A stretch of DNA of 64,000 nucleotides from Hymenobacter siberiensis. GTDB taxonomy: Bacteria; Bacteroidota; Bacteroidia; Cytophagales; Hymenobacteraceae. Shown here one piece after another: positions 31,283 to 39,254 of the stretch. Below the pieces are notes generated by a model, which saw nothing but the letters and a program-made list of their open reading frames with translations, did not search any database and was not told where the DNA came from. The translations under genes were made by a program, and so were the position numbers. How positions within the stretch are numbered: position 1 is the stretch's first letter; the number at the start of each line of letters is the position of its first letter. The stretch lies in NCBI RefSeq assembly GCF_018967845.1, contig NZ_JAHLZZ010000001.1, positions 4,645,306 through 4,709,305 on the forward strand, given 5' to 3'.

Positions 31283-32221
31283 ATGAACCAGCTGCCCCCC
31301 AAGCCGCCTGCCCCCGCCCTGCCCCCGCCGCACCCCACCGGGGGGCTGCGCACGGCCCTGCCCACGCTGGTGCGCTGGCCCAACCTGCTGATTATGCTGC
31401 TGTGCCTGGCGCTGGTGCGGGCCGGCCTGCTGCTGCCCGGCCTGCCGCTGCGGCAGTCGCTGCTGGCCCCGCGCTTCGGGCTTCTGGTGTGGGCGGCGCT
31501 GCTGATAGCGGCGGCGGGCTACATCATCAACGACTATTACGATGTAAAAATTGATGCCATCAACCGCCCCGACCGGCTGGTGATTGGCCGCGTGGTGAAC
31601 CGGCGCATGGCCATGCTGGCCCACATGGTGCTCAGCGGCGTGGGCGTGCTGGTGGCCGGCTGGCTGCACCCGGTGCTGGGGGCCGTCACGCTGGGCGCGG
31701 CACTGCTGCTATGGGGCTACTCAGCCCGCTTCAAGCGCATGGCGCTGGTGGGCAACCTCAGCATTGCCACCCTCACGGCGGCGCTGGTGCTGCTGCCCGA
31801 GCTGCAATTGCAGCTCCAGCGCCACGACAACAACAGCGTGGTGTGGCCCTACGCGCTGGCCGCGTTCCTGCTTACCATGGTGCGCGAAATCGTGAAAGAT
31901 GTGGAAGACATGCGCGGCGATGCCCAGCACGGCTGCCGCACGGTGCCGCTTGTGTGGGGCGTGGCGCGCACCAAGTGGGTGGCGGGCTTTTTTCTGGCCT
32001 GCCTGGCGCTGCTCACGCTGGGCGCTACGGGCCGGCTGCTGGTGAGCGGGCACTGGCCACTGGCGCTGTGGCTGCTGCTGCTGGTGCTGCTGCCCATGGC
32101 CCAGCTGACGCGCCTGCTCATTCGAGCCGACCGGCGACGGCACTTCCGCCACCTCAGCACGTTCTGTAAGGGCATTATGCTGGCGGGCGTGCTGAGCATG
32201 GCCCTGGCCGGCTCGCTGTGA
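31283..32221 (+). CDS. UbiA-family prenyltransferase (geranylgeranylglycerol-phosphate geranylgeranyltransferase-like)
   Basis: A 312-residue integral membrane enzyme with about eight to nine helices. The first Asp-rich motif NDYYDVKIDAINRPDRLVIG (NDxxD) and the second, DVEDMRGDAQHGCRTVP, would bind the prenyl diphosphate through magnesium. Bacteroidota members are commonly annotated as geranylgeranylglycerol-phosphate transferases, but the true acceptor here is unknown; menaquinone or heme O synthesis are less likely from motif context. The N-terminus is proline-rich (MNQLPPKPPAPALPPPHP). The HAD gene follows after a word-iterating palindrome. Confidence 0.85.
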   Translation: MNQLPPKPPAPALPPPHPTGGLRTALPTLVRWPNLLIMLLCLALVRAGLLLPGLPLRQSLLAPRFGLLVWAALLIAAAGYIINDYYDVKIDAINRPDRLVIGRVVNRRMAMLAHMVLSGVGVLVAGWLHPVLGAVTLGAALLLWGYSARFKRMALVGNLSIATLTAALVLLPELQLQLQRHDNNSVVWPYALAAFLLTMVREIVKDVEDMRGDAQHGCRTVPLVWGVARTKWVAGFFLACLALLTLGATGRLLVSGHWPLALWLLLLVLLPMAQLTRLLIRADRRRHFRHLSTFCKGIMLAGVLSMALAGSL

Positions 32222-32222
32222 C

Positions 32223-32310
32223 TTTAGTTGTCAGTTACTGGTTGCCCGTTATTGGTTTAAAGGCTTATTCAACAAAACAAACAACTGACAACCAACAACT
32301 GATAACTAAA
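32223..32310. repeat. Word-iterating palindrome W3 (CAACTGACAACTGATAAC)
   Basis: The left arm TTTAGTTGTCAGTTACTGG pairs with the right arm CAACAACTGATAACTAAA and the neighbouring CAACTGACAACC. The words GTTGTCAGTT and CAACTGACAA are iterated. It ends 6 bp before the ATG at 32317. Confidence 0.8.
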
Positions 32311-32316
32311 CCCATA

Positions 32317-33009
32317 ATGAAATACCGCCACCTCTTCTTCGACCTCGACCACACGCTGTGGGACTTCGAGAAAAACGCCAACGAAACTCTGCACACGCTG
32401 TATGAGCGGCACGATTTTGCCCGCTACGGCACCTTTGCGGTGGAACAGTTTATCAGCGTGTACAGCGACATCAACCACGCGCTGTGGCGTATGTACCAGA
32501 ACAATAAAATCACGCAGAAGCAACTGCGGGAAACCCGCTTTGTGCGGACGCTAACGAAGCTGGGGGTGGCCGAAGGTGATATTCCGGCCAGCATTTCCTC
32601 GGAATTCACGGACATCCTGCCCCTGAAATCGGCGGTATTTCCCTACACCCACGAGGTGCTGGACTACCTGAAACCCAAGTACCACCTGCACCTTGTCACC
32701 AACGGTTTCAACGATGTGCAGGCCCTCAAGCTGGATTCGTCCAACCTCACGCACTACTTCCAGGAGCTCATCACTTCCGAGCACAGTGGCCACCTCAAGC
32801 CCGACCCGCGCATGTTTGCGCACGCCCTGGAGCGTACCGGTGCCACTGCCACCGAAAGCCTCATGATTGGCGATAACCTGGAATGCGACGTACTGGGCGC
32901 CCACAACGCCGGCATCGACCAGGTGTATTTCAATCCCGACAAGCGCCGGCACTTCAATACGATAACGCACGAAATCAGCTGTTTGAGCGAACTAAAGGCG
33001 TTTTTGTAA
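32317..33009 (+). CDS. HAD-superfamily noncanonical pyrimidine nucleotidase (YjjG-like)
   Basis: A 230-residue phosphatase. HAD motif I is FFDLDHTLWDFEKNA at the extreme N-terminus, motif II is HLVTNGFND, and motifs III/IV are SGHLKPDPRMF and MIGDNLECDVLGAHNAGID. The pattern, with a C1-type helical cap, matches the YjjG family, which dephosphorylates UMP, dUMP and noncanonical pyrimidine nucleotides. ATG 32317 is chosen. The frame open from 32218 runs through the W3 repeat and overlaps the UbiA stop. Confidence 0.88.
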   Translation: MKYRHLFFDLDHTLWDFEKNANETLHTLYERHDFARYGTFAVEQFISVYSDINHALWRMYQNNKITQKQLRETRFVRTLTKLGVAEGDIPASISSEFTDILPLKSAVFPYTHEVLDYLKPKYHLHLVTNGFNDVQALKLDSSNLTHYFQELITSEHSGHLKPDPRMFAHALERTGATATESLMIGDNLECDVLGAHNAGIDQVYFNPDKRRHFNTITHEISCLSELKAFL

Positions 33010-33020
33010 TAACCCAAAAA

Positions 33021-33123
33021 AGAACGTCATGCCGAGCGCAGTCGAGGCATCTCGCGTGCCGCAGTAACTCAATCGTTGAACGATGCGAGCGAGATGCCTC
33101 GGCTGCGCTCGGCATGAGGTTCT
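33021..33123. repeat. Interspersed palindrome family A-F, copy C
   Basis: AGAACGTCATGCCGAGCGCA... on the left pairs with ...GCTCGGCATGAGGTTCT on the right. It lies 11 bp after the HAD gene and 19 bp before the kinase ATG. Confidence 0.9.
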
Positions 33124-33142
33124 ACTGTTTCCCACCAATTCC

Positions 33143-33691
33143 ATGGTACACCTCATTGGCCTATCCGGCCGCCGGGGCAGCGGCAAAGACACCGTGGCCC
33201 GCCTCATTCAGCAGCTTCAGCCCGAGCGCAACTGGCAAATCCGCTCCTTCGGCGACTCCATCAAATCCGTCTGCGCCGCCCTTTCGGGCGAGGATGTGGC
33301 CCCCTATTATTCCCAGAAAGGCAAGGCCGAGCTGGTGCCCACCTTCCACCGCACGCGGGGCGAAATGCTCCAGCAAGTAGGCCAGGCCCTGCGCGACTGG
33401 GAGCCGCTGGTCTGGGTCGATGCCTTCTTCGCGGCCCTGCCACCCGATGCCTTCATACTCGTACCCGACATCCGCTTCGCCAACGAGGCCGACCCCATCC
33501 GCGCCCGTGGCGGCCTCATGCTGCGCGTGGAAGGCGACCCGCTCCAGCAGCGCGGCGACGGCACCCGCGACGACAACCATCCCAGCGAAATTGCGATGGA
33601 CGACTACCCAAACTTTGCCGCGACCCTGCACAACACCAGTTCCCGCGACGGCCTCACGCGGCAGGTGCGTGAGCTGCTGGGGCAGCTGTAG
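33143..33691 (+). CDS. P-loop deoxynucleoside monophosphate kinase-like protein
   Basis: A 182-residue P-loop kinase. The Walker A motif is GLSGRRGSGKDTVARLI at the N-terminus. WVDAFFAALPPDAFILVPDI includes the DxR-type segment continuing to RFANEAD, as in phage-type dNMP kinases and dephospho-CoA-kinase-like folds. The exact nucleotide substrate is uncertain. ATG 33143 follows the copy C palindrome by 19 bp; the longer frame from 33083 begins inside that repeat. It neighbours a pyrimidine nucleotidase gene upstream, so both may act in nucleotide clean-up, but that is an inference. Confidence 0.7.
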   Translation: MVHLIGLSGRRGSGKDTVARLIQQLQPERNWQIRSFGDSIKSVCAALSGEDVAPYYSQKGKAELVPTFHRTRGEMLQQVGQALRDWEPLVWVDAFFAALPPDAFILVPDIRFANEADPIRARGGLMLRVEGDPLQQRGDGTRDDNHPSEIAMDDYPNFAATLHNTSSRDGLTRQVRELLGQL

Positions 33692-33721
33692 TTTTGAATG
33701 GATAATCCTTTCAGCAGTTTT

Positions 33722-34162
33722 ATGAAGCAGTTTATCTTTCCCATTATTTGCATAATGTCTGCATCTGTTAGCTGCTATGCACAATCTCCTTGTGATTCGC
33801 TGTATGCGGCAGAGGACCGTTTTTGGAAAAGCTTTATCGACAAAGGCAACGTAGGGCTAATGTTATTCGATGTACCTCCAAAAGTGACTTCCGGCAAGGA
33901 AAAATTAGTCAACTATACTGGTAGTAAGGATAAAACAGGCACTGTCATGTACCGAGTAATCGTGGATAAAGATGGCAGTGCTACCTGCTTAAAACTTGAG
34001 TATACCAGCAACAGCCTGCTTGTTGAGGATGCCAACCAGATAGTATCAACGCTAAGATTTGCTCCTGCGCTGCTAGGTGGTAAAGGGATAAGGTCCACAA
34101 TGAACTTTACCGTTCGCTTCTATGAAGCAGAGTCAAGGAAACGTAAGAATTCAAGTTTCTAA
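33722..34162 (+). CDS. Secreted protein with TonB C-terminal-like domain
   Basis: A 146-residue protein. ATG 33722 gives a clean signal peptide (MKQFIFPIICIMSASVSCYA); ATG 33698 is possible. The C-terminal half (GTVMYRVIVDKDGSATCLKL, then ANQIVSTLRFAPALLGGKGI and STMNFTVRFYE) has the strand-helix-strand pattern of the TonB_C domain seen in many small Bacteroidota periplasmic proteins. There is no transmembrane anchor or proline-rich linker, so it is not a full TonB. The gene is clearly more AT-rich than its neighbours, which suggests later acquisition or relaxed selection. Confidence 0.65.
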   Translation: MKQFIFPIICIMSASVSCYAQSPCDSLYAAEDRFWKSFIDKGNVGLMLFDVPPKVTSGKEKLVNYTGSKDKTGTVMYRVIVDKDGSATCLKLEYTSNSLLVEDANQIVSTLRFAPALLGGKGIRSTMNFTVRFYEAESRKRKNSSF

Positions 34163-34190
34163 CGCGACTGCGGCTACTTCAGATTCCCTC

Positions 34191-34198
34191 TACCTTTG
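34191..34198 (+). promoter_or_regulatory. Possible -7 box for pruA
   Basis: TACCTTTG lies 45 bp before the pruA ATG. The sequence 20 bp upstream has no clear TTG, so the match is only to the -7 element. Confidence 0.4.
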
Positions 34199-34243
34199 CC
34201 CCATCCCACCCCAAACCCTCCTTCAACCTAACCCGAACCCACC

Positions 34244-35908
34244 ATGGCCAACGGCTTTTTCAACGTCCCCGTCCCGATTAACGAACCCGTCAAAGGCTAC
34301 GCGCCCGGCTCGAAAGAGAAGCTGGAGCTGCAGCAGGAGCTTAAGCGCCTGAAGAACCTGGAGTTGGACATCCCCATGCACATCGGCGGCGAGGAAGTGC
34401 GTACCAGCAACCTCAAGCGCATCAGCCCGCCGCACGACCACCAGCGCACCCTCGGCCACTTCCACTACGGCGACGCCAGCCACGTTACGCAGGCCATCGA
34501 CGCCGCCCTGGCCGCCCGCACCGCCTGGGCCGAAATGCCCTGGGAGCACCGCGCCGCCATCTTCCTCAAAGCTGCCGATTTGCTGGCCGGCCCCTACCGT
34601 GCCCGCATCAACGCGGCCACCATGCTGGCCCAGAGCAAGAACGCCTTCCAGGCTGAAATCGACGCCGCCTGCGAGCTGATTGACTTTTTCCGGTTCAACG
34701 TGCACTTCATGCGGCAGGTGTACGAGCAGCAGCCCGAGAGCCTGCCCGGCATGTGGAACCGCCTGGAGCAGCGCCCCCTCGAAGGCTTCGTATTCGCCCT
34801 CACGCCGTTTAACTTCACGTCCATCGCCGCCAACCTGCCCTCGTCGGTAGCCATGATGGGCAACGTGGTAGTCTGGAAACCAGCCGATACCCAGGTCTAC
34901 TCGGCCCAAGTCCTCATGGAGCTGTTCGAGGAAGCGGGCGTGCCCGCCGGCGTCATCAACCTGATTTACGCCGATGGCCCCGTGGTGGGCGATGTGGTGT
35001 TCAAGCACCGCGACTTTGCCGGCATCCACTTCACCGGCTCCACCAAGGTGTTCCAGACCATCTGGCAGGAAATCGGCCAGAACATTGCCAGCTACAAGTC
35101 CTACCCCCGCATTGTGGGCGAAACCGGCGGCAAAGACTTCATCCTCGCCCACCCCTCGGCCCACGCCAAAGCCGTGGCCGTGGGCATCTCGCGCGGCGCG
35201 TTCGAGTACCAGGGCCAGAAATGCTCTGCTGCCTCCCGCGTGTACCTCCCCAGCAACCTAGCCGATGAAATTCTCGGCTACGTGAAGGAAGACCTTGCCT
35301 CCTTCAAAATGGGCGATGTGGAAGACTTCGGCAACTTCATCAACGCCGTTATCGACGAGCGTTCCTTCGATAAGCTCGCCAAATACCTCGACGGTGCCAA
35401 AGCCGACCCGAACGCCGAAATCATCGCCGGCGGCGGCTACGACAAGTCGAAAGGCTACTTCATCGAGCCCACCGTCATCGTGGCCAAAGACCCTAAATAC
35501 ATCACGATGTGCGACGAGCTGTTCGGCCCCGTGGTAACGGTGTACGTCTACGACGCCGACAAATTCGAAGAAGCGCTGGAGCTGGTCGATTCGACCTCGC
35601 CCTACGCCCTCACCGGCGCCATCTTCTCGCAGGACCGGTACGCCATCGACCTGGCCTCGAAGAAGCTCATCCACGCTGCCGGCAACTTCTACATCAACGA
35701 CAAGCCCACCGGCGCCGTAGTCGGCCAGCAGCCCTTCGGCGGGGCCCGCGCCTCCGGCACCAACGACAAGGCCGGCTCCATCCTGAACCTGCTGCGCTGG
35801 GTATCGCCCCGCGCCATCAAGGAAACCTTCGTGCCCGTGACGGACTACCACTACCCCTTCCTGGGCTCGGAGCCCAAGGAGGACTTGAACCGCGACAAAG
35901 GCTTGTAG
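34244..35908 (+). CDS. pruA: L-glutamate gamma-semialdehyde dehydrogenase (1-pyrroline-5-carboxylate dehydrogenase)
   Basis: A 554-residue NAD-dependent aldehyde dehydrogenase of proline breakdown, converting glutamate semialdehyde to glutamate. Conserved segments are FVFALTPFNFTSIAANLPSS (cofactor binding), IVGETGGKDFILAHPSAHAK (with the catalytic Glu), and FEYQGQKCSAASRVYLPSNL (with the catalytic Cys). FNFTSIAANLP is characteristic of the P5C dehydrogenase group 1 family rather than general aldehyde dehydrogenases. Length is normal for the monofunctional enzyme. No proline dehydrogenase gene is next to it. A strong bidirectional terminator follows. Confidence 0.95.
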   Translation: MANGFFNVPVPINEPVKGYAPGSKEKLELQQELKRLKNLELDIPMHIGGEEVRTSNLKRISPPHDHQRTLGHFHYGDASHVTQAIDAALAARTAWAEMPWEHRAAIFLKAADLLAGPYRARINAATMLAQSKNAFQAEIDAACELIDFFRFNVHFMRQVYEQQPESLPGMWNRLEQRPLEGFVFALTPFNFTSIAANLPSSVAMMGNVVVWKPADTQVYSAQVLMELFEEAGVPAGVINLIYADGPVVGDVVFKHRDFAGIHFTGSTKVFQTIWQEIGQNIASYKSYPRIVGETGGKDFILAHPSAHAKAVAVGISRGAFEYQGQKCSAASRVYLPSNLADEILGYVKEDLASFKMGDVEDFGNFINAVIDERSFDKLAKYLDGAKADPNAEIIAGGGYDKSKGYFIEPTVIVAKDPKYITMCDELFGPVVTVYVYDADKFEEALELVDSTSPYALTGAIFSQDRYAIDLASKKLIHAAGNFYINDKPTGAVVGQQPFGGARASGTNDKAGSILNLLRWVSPRAIKETFVPVTDYHYPFLGSEPKEDLNRDKGL

Positions 35909-35955
35909 AAGCTGGCCACCGGAACTGTTTTTTTATCTTGAAGCAGTTTCCTCAC

Positions 35956-36014
35956 GTATTCTAAAACACGAAAGCCGCTTCTGCACCAGAAGCGGCTTTC
36001 GTGTTTTAGAATAC
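35956..36014. terminator. Bidirectional hairpin terminator
   Basis: GTATTCTAAAACACGAAAGC and the following CGCTTCT pair with AGAAGCGGCTTTCGTGTTTT and AGAATAC. It serves the convergent pruA and PAS/receiver genes. Confidence 0.85.
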
Positions 36015-36028
36015 CTTTCTACGCCCAT

Positions 36029-37197
36029 TCAGCAGTCGCAGGGCTCATCATCAACAATCTCATCATACTCAAAAAGCGACTGAATGACTCGGATTTCTTT
36101 GCTGTCCACCGGCTTATGAATCAGGTCGGCCACCAGGTCGTAATGCCTGGATTTCTCCAGGTCCTTCAGGGCCAGCGACGAGGTGAGAATATAGATGTGG
36201 CAGGTCCCGCGCAGGGCATCCTGGTAGGGTGCCAAGGCATCCAAAAACTGCCAGCCGTCCATTATCGGCATGTTCAGGTCCAGGAATATTATCTGAGGCA
36301 CGCGCTGCTTTTTGCTCACCAGCTTGTCCAGCGCCTCCTGGGCCGACTGAAACGTGCAGATGCAATTGGAAAACCCTTCAGCCTGCTTGCGGGATGTGAT
36401 GTCCTGCATGGCCCCCATCATGCGCACGGCCCGGCCCGCCGCGTCGCGCAGCAGGTATCCCCGGTCAAATACCTCGGCCCAGGTGCCGTTGGCCCGCCGA
36501 AACCGGTATTCCTCCTGCCAAAACAGATTTGTGGTTTCGAAAGCCGCGTGCCGCAGGCCGGCCACTACGCGCGGGCTGTCGTCGGGATGCACATAGTCGG
36601 CCCACTCGCTGAAGGGCATGGGATTCTGCGCTAGCTGGTAGCCGAATAGATTTTCAAACCCCTCACCCCAATACAGTGAGTCGTCACTGATGGTCCAGTC
36701 GTAAATGGCATCGGTAGTGGCTTTCAGGGCGTAGGCCAACCGCTCGTTGCTGATGCGCAACGCCTTTTCCACCTGCTTTTCCTTAGTGAGGTCGTGCACC
36801 ACGCCCAGCAGCTGGCAGCAGCGGCCGTCTTCGTCGGGCACGGGCGTTACGCTCACTTCGCCCGTTACCTGACCGGTGGGGTAATCGGTCGTTTCCTGCC
36901 ACACCACACGTTCCATGCTGGCAATGGCTTCGCGGTACTTGCTGAGCACCAGGCTGAGCGAGGGTTCCGGAATAATATCCCCCCGTAGCGGCCCACTACC
37001 TGCTCTACCGGCTGGCCGGTCGTTTTCTCAAACGCTTTATTAGCGAACACAAACCGGTAGCGCCCCTCGCCCTCCACGTTCAGCACAAACGTGACATCGA
37101 CAATGGTATCGAAAAGGACCGAAAGCTGGTGCTCTCGTTCTGCCAGGGCCGTATTAGCCGCCATAAAGTTGCCCGAAGTATCAGCAGGATTAGACAT
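36029..37197 (-). pseudogene. Decayed PAS sensor fused to a truncated response-regulator receiver
   Basis: Starting at ATG 37197 the first PAS domain (LSVLFDTIVDVTFVLNVEGE) reads to QPVEQVVGRYGG. There the frame breaks at a six-C run (36979-36984 on the plus strand). Adding one base restores GDIIPEPSLSLVLSKYREAI and the rest. A second PAS/PAC domain follows (LAYALKATTDAIYDWTISDD to MMGAMQDITSRKQAE). It then runs straight into the middle of a receiver domain: FSNCICTFQSAQEALDKLVS, with FLDLNMPIMDGWQFLD holding the phosphoacceptor Asp. The receiver's N-terminal acidic pocket and any histidine kinase core are absent, so an internal deletion near 36376-36382 probably joined two former genes. Function is probably lost. 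Confidence 0.75.
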
Positions 37198-37350
37198 AGG
37201 GAGGAAGGATAGTGCCCAGCTTGCCCCTATTAAGGAAGCACATCCAAGCAAAAGCCAGCAATACGCCGAATATTCCCGACCGGTGCAACCCCAACGGGCC
37301 GCCATCGCCGGCCCAAACCGGCCGTCCACGTAGCGGTTGTCGCCTCAACA

Positions 37351-37381
37351 TTGCGCCCCAACCCCGTGGGCGCTACCTTTG
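37351..37381 (+). promoter_or_regulatory. Promoter of the nuo operon
   Basis: TTG (37351-37353), a 20-bp spacer and TACCTTTG (37374-37381) fit the Bacteroidota -33/-7 consensus. The start would be near 37388, giving a ~40-nt leader to the nuoA ATG. Confidence 0.65.
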
Positions 37382-37425
37382 CCCTTCAGCGCCCGTGAGG
37401 CCTGCTTGCTATATAATTGACCGCT

Positions 37426-37887
37426 ATGTACCTAGCCCTGCCCGTCAACGGTTATCAGCCGTCCGACTACCTGCCGATACTCATCCAATTTGGCCTGGCC
37501 CTGGCTTTTGTGGCCTTCGCCATGATTGTCTCGCACCTGGTAGGCCCCAAGCGCCACAGCACCGTGAAGGATGCTTCCTTCGAGTGCGGCATCGAGTCGG
37601 TGGGCAACGCCCGGACGCCTATTTCGGTGAAGTACTTCCTGACAGCCATTGTGTTCGTGCTGTTCGACGTCGAGGTTATCTTCATGTATCCGTGGGCCGT
37701 GAACTTCCGCGCCTTGGGCCACGCCGGCTTCATCGAGATGCTGGTATTTATGGCGCTGCTGCTGGCCGGCTTCTTCTACATCATCAAAAAGGGCATTTTG
37801 CGCTGGAACGAAGCACCAATGGCCCAAACTTTCGCCGCCACGCCGGTGTTAGAAAACGGGCCCGCCCAAGTGTCGAAAGCTGCCTAA
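37426..37887 (+). CDS. nuoA: NADH-quinone oxidoreductase subunit A
   Basis: A 153-residue membrane subunit of complex I with three helices (FGLALAFVAFAMIVSHLVG, FLTAIVFVLFDVEVIFMYPW, MLVFMALLLAGFFYIIKKGI). DASFECGIESVGNARTPIS and FDVEVIFMYPWAV are the conserved loop and second-helix motifs around the quinone channel. ATG 37426 is taken instead of the TTG at 37417. The polar C-terminal tail is slightly long. It is the first gene of the cluster, under the promoter at 37351-37381; nuoB follows after 20 bp. Confidence 0.95.
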   Translation: MYLALPVNGYQPSDYLPILIQFGLALAFVAFAMIVSHLVGPKRHSTVKDASFECGIESVGNARTPISVKYFLTAIVFVLFDVEVIFMYPWAVNFRALGHAGFIEMLVFMALLLAGFFYIIKKGILRWNEAPMAQTFAATPVLENGPAQVSKAA

Positions 37888-37907
37888 TCTGCTTGTCTCT
37901 TATAACT

Positions 37908-38465
37908 ATGGCTGATAACCGAGTTCCTGAAATTAAATCCGTTGAAGCGCCCGAGGGCGTGGAAGGCGCCGGCTTCTTTGCTACCTCGCTGGAAAAGGTG
38001 GTGGGCATGGCCCGCGCCAACTCGCTCTGGCCCCTGCCCTTCGCCACGTCCTGCTGCGGCATCGAATTCATGGCCACCATGGGCTCGCACTACGACATTT
38101 CCCGCTTTGGCTCCGAGCGCCCCAGCTTCTCGCCCCGTCAGGCCGATTTGCTGATGGTGATGGGCACCATCGCCAAGAAAATGGCCCCCATCGTGAAGCA
38201 GGTATATGAGCAGATGGCTGAGCCCCGCTGGGTGCTGGCCATGGGTGCCTGTGCCTGCTCGGGCGGAATTTTCGACTCCTACTCGGTGCTGCAGGGCATC
38301 GACCGCATCATCCCGGTCGATGTGTACGTGCCCGGCTGCCCGCCCCGCCCCGAGCAGGTCATCGACGGGCTGATGCGTGTGCAGGACCTGGCCCGCAACG
38401 AATCCATGCGCCGCCGCAACGCCCCTGAGTATCAGGCCCTGTTGGAATCCTACAACATCAAGTAA
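37908..38465 (+). CDS. nuoB: NADH-quinone oxidoreductase subunit B
   Basis: A 185-residue peripheral subunit that holds the terminal N2 [4Fe-4S] cluster, the last electron carrier before quinone. The ligands are the tandem cysteines in FATSCCGIEFMATMG, one in ACACSGGIF and one in VPGCPPRPEQVIDGL. ATG 37908 gives the usual acidic N-terminal stretch; an open frame extends far upstream out of the PAS region but is not coding. nuoC follows after a 110-bp gap filled by palindrome W4. Confidence 0.96.
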   Translation: MADNRVPEIKSVEAPEGVEGAGFFATSLEKVVGMARANSLWPLPFATSCCGIEFMATMGSHYDISRFGSERPSFSPRQADLLMVMGTIAKKMAPIVKQVYEQMAEPRWVLAMGACACSGGIFDSYSVLQGIDRIIPVDVYVPGCPPRPEQVIDGLMRVQDLARNESMRRRNAPEYQALLESYNIK

Positions 38466-38568
38466 ATTAGCTGTTAGCCCTTAGCGGTTAGCTGTTAGCT
38501 TTTTCTGAGCAGACAGGTTTCCGGTGAACATGAAAAGCTAACAGCTAGCAGCTAACAGCTAATAGCTA
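38465..38568. repeat. Word-iterating palindrome W4 (AGCTAACAGCTAACAG)
   Basis: The left arm iterates TTAGCTGTTAGC and the right arm GCTAACAGCT (AAAAGCTAACAGCTAGCAGC, then TAACAGCTAATAGCTA). They pair over about 38 nt. It lies between nuoB and nuoC and ends 7 bp before the nuoC ATG. Confidence 0.88.
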
Positions 38569-38575
38569 CAACGAA

Positions 38576-39136
38576 ATGACTCCTCAAGATGCTGCCGTCG
38601 CGCCCGAAGCGCCCGTTGCCGAAGACCCGATAAAGGCCCAGAATTCGCAGGTGCTTGCCTTGCTCACCCGCCTGTTCGGCGCGGATACTTTTACCGATGT
38701 GCACGAGCCCTACGGTCTGCTCACGGCAACCACCACGCGCGAACGCATCCACGAAATCATTGCCGGCCTGCAGCAGGACCAGGAGTTGAAGTTCCACTTC
38801 CTGACCACGATGTGCGGCATCAACTACCCCGAAAACCCGAGCCAGGAGCTGGGCATGATTTACCACCTGCACAGCCTGACGAAGAACATCCGGCTGCGCC
38901 TGAAAATCTTCTTCCCCGTTGCCGACCCGGTGGTACCCACCCTCACCGACCTCTACAACACGGCCAACTGGATGGAGCGCGAAGCCTACGATTTCTACGG
39001 CGTCATCTTCACCGGCCACCCCAACCTCATCCGCATCCTCAACGTGGAGGACATGGATTACTTCCCAATGCGCAAGCAGTACCCGGTGGAAGATGGTACC
39101 CGCGAAGATAAAACCGACCTGTTTTTCGGCCGGTAA
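38576..39136 (+). CDS. nuoC: NADH-quinone oxidoreductase subunit C
   Basis: A 186-residue peripheral-arm subunit (30-kDa family). FHFLTTMCGINYPENPSQEL, YHLHSLTKNIRLRLKIFFPV and the signature WMEREAYDFYGVIFTGHPNL with ILNVEDMDYFPMRKQYP identify it. An N-terminal ~30-residue Ala/Pro/Glu-rich stretch is extra. It is not fused to nuoD, unlike in E. coli. It lies between two word-iterating palindromes, W4 upstream and W5 downstream. Confidence 0.95.
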   Translation: MTPQDAAVAPEAPVAEDPIKAQNSQVLALLTRLFGADTFTDVHEPYGLLTATTTRERIHEIIAGLQQDQELKFHFLTTMCGINYPENPSQELGMIYHLHSLTKNIRLRLKIFFPVADPVVPTLTDLYNTANWMEREAYDFYGVIFTGHPNLIRILNVEDMDYFPMRKQYPVEDGTREDKTDLFFGR

Positions 39137-39254
39137 TTATTTGGTGCTTAGTTGTTGGTACTTGGTGCTTGGTACAAACAACATTTAAACCGACAAGCAA
39201 GCACGAGTTACCCTAAACCAAGCACCAAAAATCAAGCACCAGGCACCAACTAAA
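39137..39254. repeat. Word-iterating palindrome W5 (TTGGTGCTTGG)
   Basis: The left arm TATTTGGTGCTTAGTTGTTG and GGTACTTGGTGCTTGG pair with CCAAGCACCAAAAATCAAGC and ACCAGGCACCAACTAAA. It fills the nuoC-nuoD gap; the nuoD ATG is the next base. Confidence 0.88.

Noticed and set aside
37212..37907. A long in-frame extension of nuoB upstream over nuoA
   Set aside because: It overlaps nuoA in another frame and is Arg/Pro-rich. ATG 37908 gives the standard N-terminus.
38465..39254. Repeated words near nuoC that might suggest a CRISPR array
   Set aside because: The units are 7-12 nt, directly adjacent and inverted in the second half; there are no ~30-nt spacers and no cas genes.
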